DNA from: Candidatus Atribacteria bacterium 4572_76
GTDB lineage: Bacteria; Atribacterota; Phoenicimicrobiia; Phoenicimicrobiales; Phoenicimicrobiaceae
Length of the DNA stretch: 16,484 nt
Reading direction: 5' to 3'
Assembly: GCA_002084865.1 (NCBI GenBank)
Contig: NBMG01000011.1
Location: forward strand, 1-16,484
A model generated the notes under the pieces. It made no database searches and was not told the DNA's origin. It saw nothing but the letters and a program-made list of their open reading frames with translations. Numbering within the stretch: position 1 is the first letter of the stretch; every line of letters starts with the position of its first letter. Below are positions 14,590 to 16,484 of this stretch, in pieces. A program made the translations under genes and the position numbers.

Positions 14590-16119
14590 AAAATTTACTA
14601 TATTATTACTCTAAACATTTCTATTGGTTTAATAATAGGTTATTTCCTCGCTAAGTATATTGCCAAAGCAAAAATATCATCAGCCGAAATAAGCGCTAAA
14701 AATATTATCGAAAATGCTGAAAGAGAAGCTAATTCCATCAAGAAAGAAACAGAGCTGCAAGCAAAAGAAGAGGCTTATAATATCAAAAAAGATGTTGAGA
14801 TGGAAATCAAACAAAAACGGATCGAAATGCAAAGGCTCGAGAACAGTTTAATTAGCAGAAGCAATAGCTTGGTTCAAAAAATAGAATCACTTGAAAAAAG
14901 AGAAAAATTATTAAATTATAAAGAAAAAGAACTCGAAAATAACATTCAAAAAACCAATAATTTATATAAAGAACAAAAAAACGAATTGATAAAGATTTCA
15001 AATATGAGTGTTGAGGAAGCAAAGAAAGAACTTTTAGGTAATTTGGAAAGAGAACTTACTCATGAAACCGGTAAGATGATTAAAGAGATTGAAGACCAAG
15101 CAAAAGTTGAAGCCGACAAAAAATCCAGACAAATAATATCGTTAGCGATTCAAAGATATTCTGCTGACCATACCGTAGAAACGACGACATCTTTTGTACC
15201 TTTACCTAATGAAGACATGAAAGGAAGAATAATCGGAAGAGAAGGTAGAAATATCAGAACATTTGAAATGTTAACCGGAGTTGATTTAATTGTAGATGAT
15301 ACCCCGGAAGCAGTAATTATCTCGGGGTTTGATCCCATACGAAGAGAAATAGCGCGACTGTCTTTAGAAAAGTTGATCACCGATGGCCGCATACAACCAG
15401 CAAGAATTGAAGAAATAATAGAAAAAGCTAAAGTAATAGTTAACAGCAAGATTCAAGAAGAAGGAGAGCAGGTAGTATTTGATACGAATATAAAAAATAT
15501 AAATCCCAAACTTATTAATTTATTGGGGAAATTAAAATATCGTACAAGCTACGGACAGAATGTTCTACAACATTCGATAGAGGTTGCTTATCTTTCAGAA
15601 ATTATGGCTTCAGAAATAGGCGTAAATTCGCAACTAGCCAAAAGAGCGGGACTCCTTCACGATATCGGGAAAGCTGTTGACCATGAAATAGAAGGGGCTC
15701 ATGCTATAATTGGTTCTGAGATTGCCAAAAAAAATGGTGAAAGTCTTGAAGTAATTAATGCTATTGCTGCTCACCATTGTGATGTGGAACCCAAAACAAT
15801 TGAAGCCGTTTTAGTGCAAGCTGCTGATGCCATATCCGCTTCCCGTCCCGGTGCTCGACGTGAGATGCTGGAAACTTATATAAAAAGACTTGAAAATTTG
15901 GAAGAAATTGCTAATTCATTTGAAGGAGTGGAAAGAGCATTTGCTATACAGGCTGGCAGAGAAATACGGATAATCGTAAATCCGGAAGAAATAGATGATT
16001 ATACAGCAAAAAAGATATCAAGGGATATTTCGAAAAAAGTAGAAAAAAATATAGATTATCCCGGTCAAATTAAAGTAATGGTTATTAGAGAAACCCGCTC
16101 AGTTGAATATGCGAAATAG
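14587..16119 (+). CDS. rny: Ribonuclease Y, membrane-anchored endoribonuclease, probable ATT start
   Basis: RNase Y starts bulk mRNA decay and processing at the inner face of the membrane. Read from ATT 14587 the product has 510 residues, the usual length: a membrane anchor at about 3-20 (ending GLIIGYFLAKY), a long charged coiled coil (about 25-190), a KH RNA-binding domain with GRIIGREGRNI (213-223) and an HD phosphohydrolase domain with H329, the metal pair H358-D359 in LLHDIGKAVDHE, and AAHHCDVE after it. The first ATG is at 14800 and would remove the anchor and much of the coil, leaving 439 residues. That is unlikely because the upstream 71 codons are open and read as genuine RNase Y sequence. 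It has its own promoter and a strong SD. Confidence 0.92.
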   Translation: MKIYYIITLNISIGLIIGYFLAKYIAKAKISSAEISAKNIIENAEREANSIKKETELQAKEEAYNIKKDVEMEIKQKRIEMQRLENSLISRSNSLVQKIESLEKREKLLNYKEKELENNIQKTNNLYKEQKNELIKISNMSVEEAKKELLGNLERELTHETGKMIKEIEDQAKVEADKKSRQIISLAIQRYSADHTVETTTSFVPLPNEDMKGRIIGREGRNIRTFEMLTGVDLIVDDTPEAVIISGFDPIRREIARLSLEKLITDGRIQPARIEEIIEKAKVIVNSKIQEEGEQVVFDTNIKNINPKLINLLGKLKYRTSYGQNVLQHSIEVAYLSEIMASEIGVNSQLAKRAGLLHDIGKAVDHEIEGAHAIIGSEIAKKNGESLEVINAIAAHHCDVEPKTIEAVLVQAADAISASRPGARREMLETYIKRLENLEEIANSFEGVERAFAIQAGREIRIIVNPEEIDDYTAKKISRDISKKVEKNIDYPGQIKVMVIRETRSVEYAK

Positions 16120-16125
16120 ATAAAT

Positions 16126-16155
16126 TAGCGTGGAGCGTACAGCGTTTAGCGTATA
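16126..16155 (+). repeat. Degenerate heptamer array, unit NAGCGTN, four units
   Basis: TAGCGTG, GAGCGTA, CAGCGTT, TAGCGTA in phase, beginning 7 bases after the rny stop. It has one unit more than the related array after ftsK. Confidence 0.7.
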
Positions 16156-16158
16156 AAA

Positions 16159-16198
16159 TTAGTTAGTTGGTTATTTAGCTATCTGGTTAGTTAGTTAA
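16159..16198 (+). repeat. Octamer array, unit TTRGTTAG
   Basis: Five in-phase octamers: TTAGTTAG, TTGGTTAT, TTAGCTAT, CTGGTTAG, TTAGTTAA. Confidence 0.65.
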
Positions 16199-16284
16199 GG
16201 AAATAGAAGACAGAAGCAAGAATATTATTAGTGTAGAGCGTAGAGGTAAGAAGTAGAGAAGTAGGAAGTACAGAAATGATAGTT

Positions 16285-16310
16285 GTAGGGGCACGATGAA
16301 TCGTGCCCAC
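16285..16310. repeat. Interspersed palindrome, GTAGGGGC class, inner stem ACGAT
   Basis: Perfect 9-base arms GGGCACGAT (16289-16297) and ATCGTGCCC (16300-16308) around GA, with GTAG before and AC after. Confidence 0.8.
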
Positions 16311-16421
16311 AGAAGTCAGAAAAACAGAATATAATTGTAAGAGAACTTTCTTTTTTGTTATTTGAGCAATTTTCTCTCTCTCATTGCGAACGATAACTAA
16401 TAAATTATTATTGTTTCTGTC

Positions 16422-16457
16422 ATTGCGCGAGGGAGCGAAGCGACTCGGTAATCTCTA
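16422..16457 (+). repeat. CATTGCG...GAGCGAAGCGAC...AATCTC interspersed element
   Basis: TCATTGCG, a GAGGGAGCGAAGCGAC core and GGTAATCTC match a repeat I recall from many candidate-phylum and Nitrospirota-like genomes. A truncated copy of its first part (TCATTGCGAACGATAAC) stands about 40 bases upstream at 16381. Recognition is from memory only. Confidence 0.55.
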
Positions 16458-16464
16458 GTAACTA

Positions 16465-16484
16465 CGTAGGACAGGCGTTCCCCG
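16465..16484. repeat. GTAGGACAGGCG-class palindrome, cut by the window end
   Basis: CGTAGGACAGGCG is followed by TTCCCCG, so the loop is longer than in the copies at 4861 and 14270. The right arm lies beyond the window. Confidence 0.6.

Larger units (their letters stand above)
16120..16484 (+). other. 365-base repeat-filled stretch to the window edge
   Basis: No gene is visible. It holds heptamers (16126-16155), octamers (16159-16198), AGAAGTAG-type repeats (about 16249-16270), one GTAGGGGC palindrome (16285-16310), a CATTGCG element (about 16422-16457) and the start of a GTAGGACAGGCG element cut by the window end. Confidence 0.75.

Noticed and set aside
1..16484. tRNA, rRNA, prophage or insertion-sequence genes
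   Set aside because: No cloverleaf, rRNA motif, integrase, transposase or phage protein was seen in any gap or frame.

Overview
This window comes from an AT-rich bacterial chromosome, roughly two thirds A+T by eye, and holds thirteen genes, all on the + strand. The organism is probably an uncultured anaerobe. Low GC, TTG starts as common as ATG starts, RNase Y, a BMP-type nucleoside importer and intergenic DNA full of short palindromes suggest an Atribacterota-like candidate phylum or a relative of the Bacillota. That placement is inference with low confidence. The substrate-binding protein lacks a clean lipobox, which fits a diderm periplasm better than a monoderm surface, but weakly.

Layout. 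(1) 17-4559: a tight run of a Na+/phosphate symporter with a PhoU tail, the undecaprenyl-diphosphatase uppP and the DNA translocase ftsK. (2) 4560-5284: a non-coding mosaic of 7- and 8-base tandem arrays and palindromes, ending in a leader with a near-perfect Shine-Dalgarno (SD) sequence before an 8-codon ORF. (3) 5285-10024: a BMP-family import system (binding protein, double ATPase, two permeases). The ATPase gene is broken by a frameshift with apparent loss of about 13 codons. A perfect 18-bp hairpin separates the binding-protein gene from the rest. (4) 10025-10317: two more palindromes and the rodZ leader. (5) 10318-14163: rodZ, a DUF4416 gene, thpR, recA and recX. (6) 14164-14586: repeats again, then a good sigma70-type promoter and the rny leader. 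(7) 14587-16119: rny. (8) 16120-16484: repeats to the window edge.

The order ftsK, BMP binding protein, ATPase, two permeases, rodZ, recA, rny resembles the order I recall from Listeria and Bacillus, where ymf genes, pgsA and cinA sit among them. It looks like an old neighbourhood joining chromosome segregation (FtsK), cell shape (RodZ), recombination (RecA/RecX), RNA decay (RNase Y) and nucleoside salvage.

Most worth a second look: recX has no ATG/GTG/TTG start for its N-terminal domain, overlaps recA as ATAA, and lies in the -1 frame after an in-phase A AAA AAA heptamer at the recA stop codon; rny has its full N-terminus, including the membrane anchor, only if it starts at ATT behind a near-ideal SD; two transporter genes show internal losses; and the intergenic palindromes keep their outer arms while their inner stems vary on both sides together.
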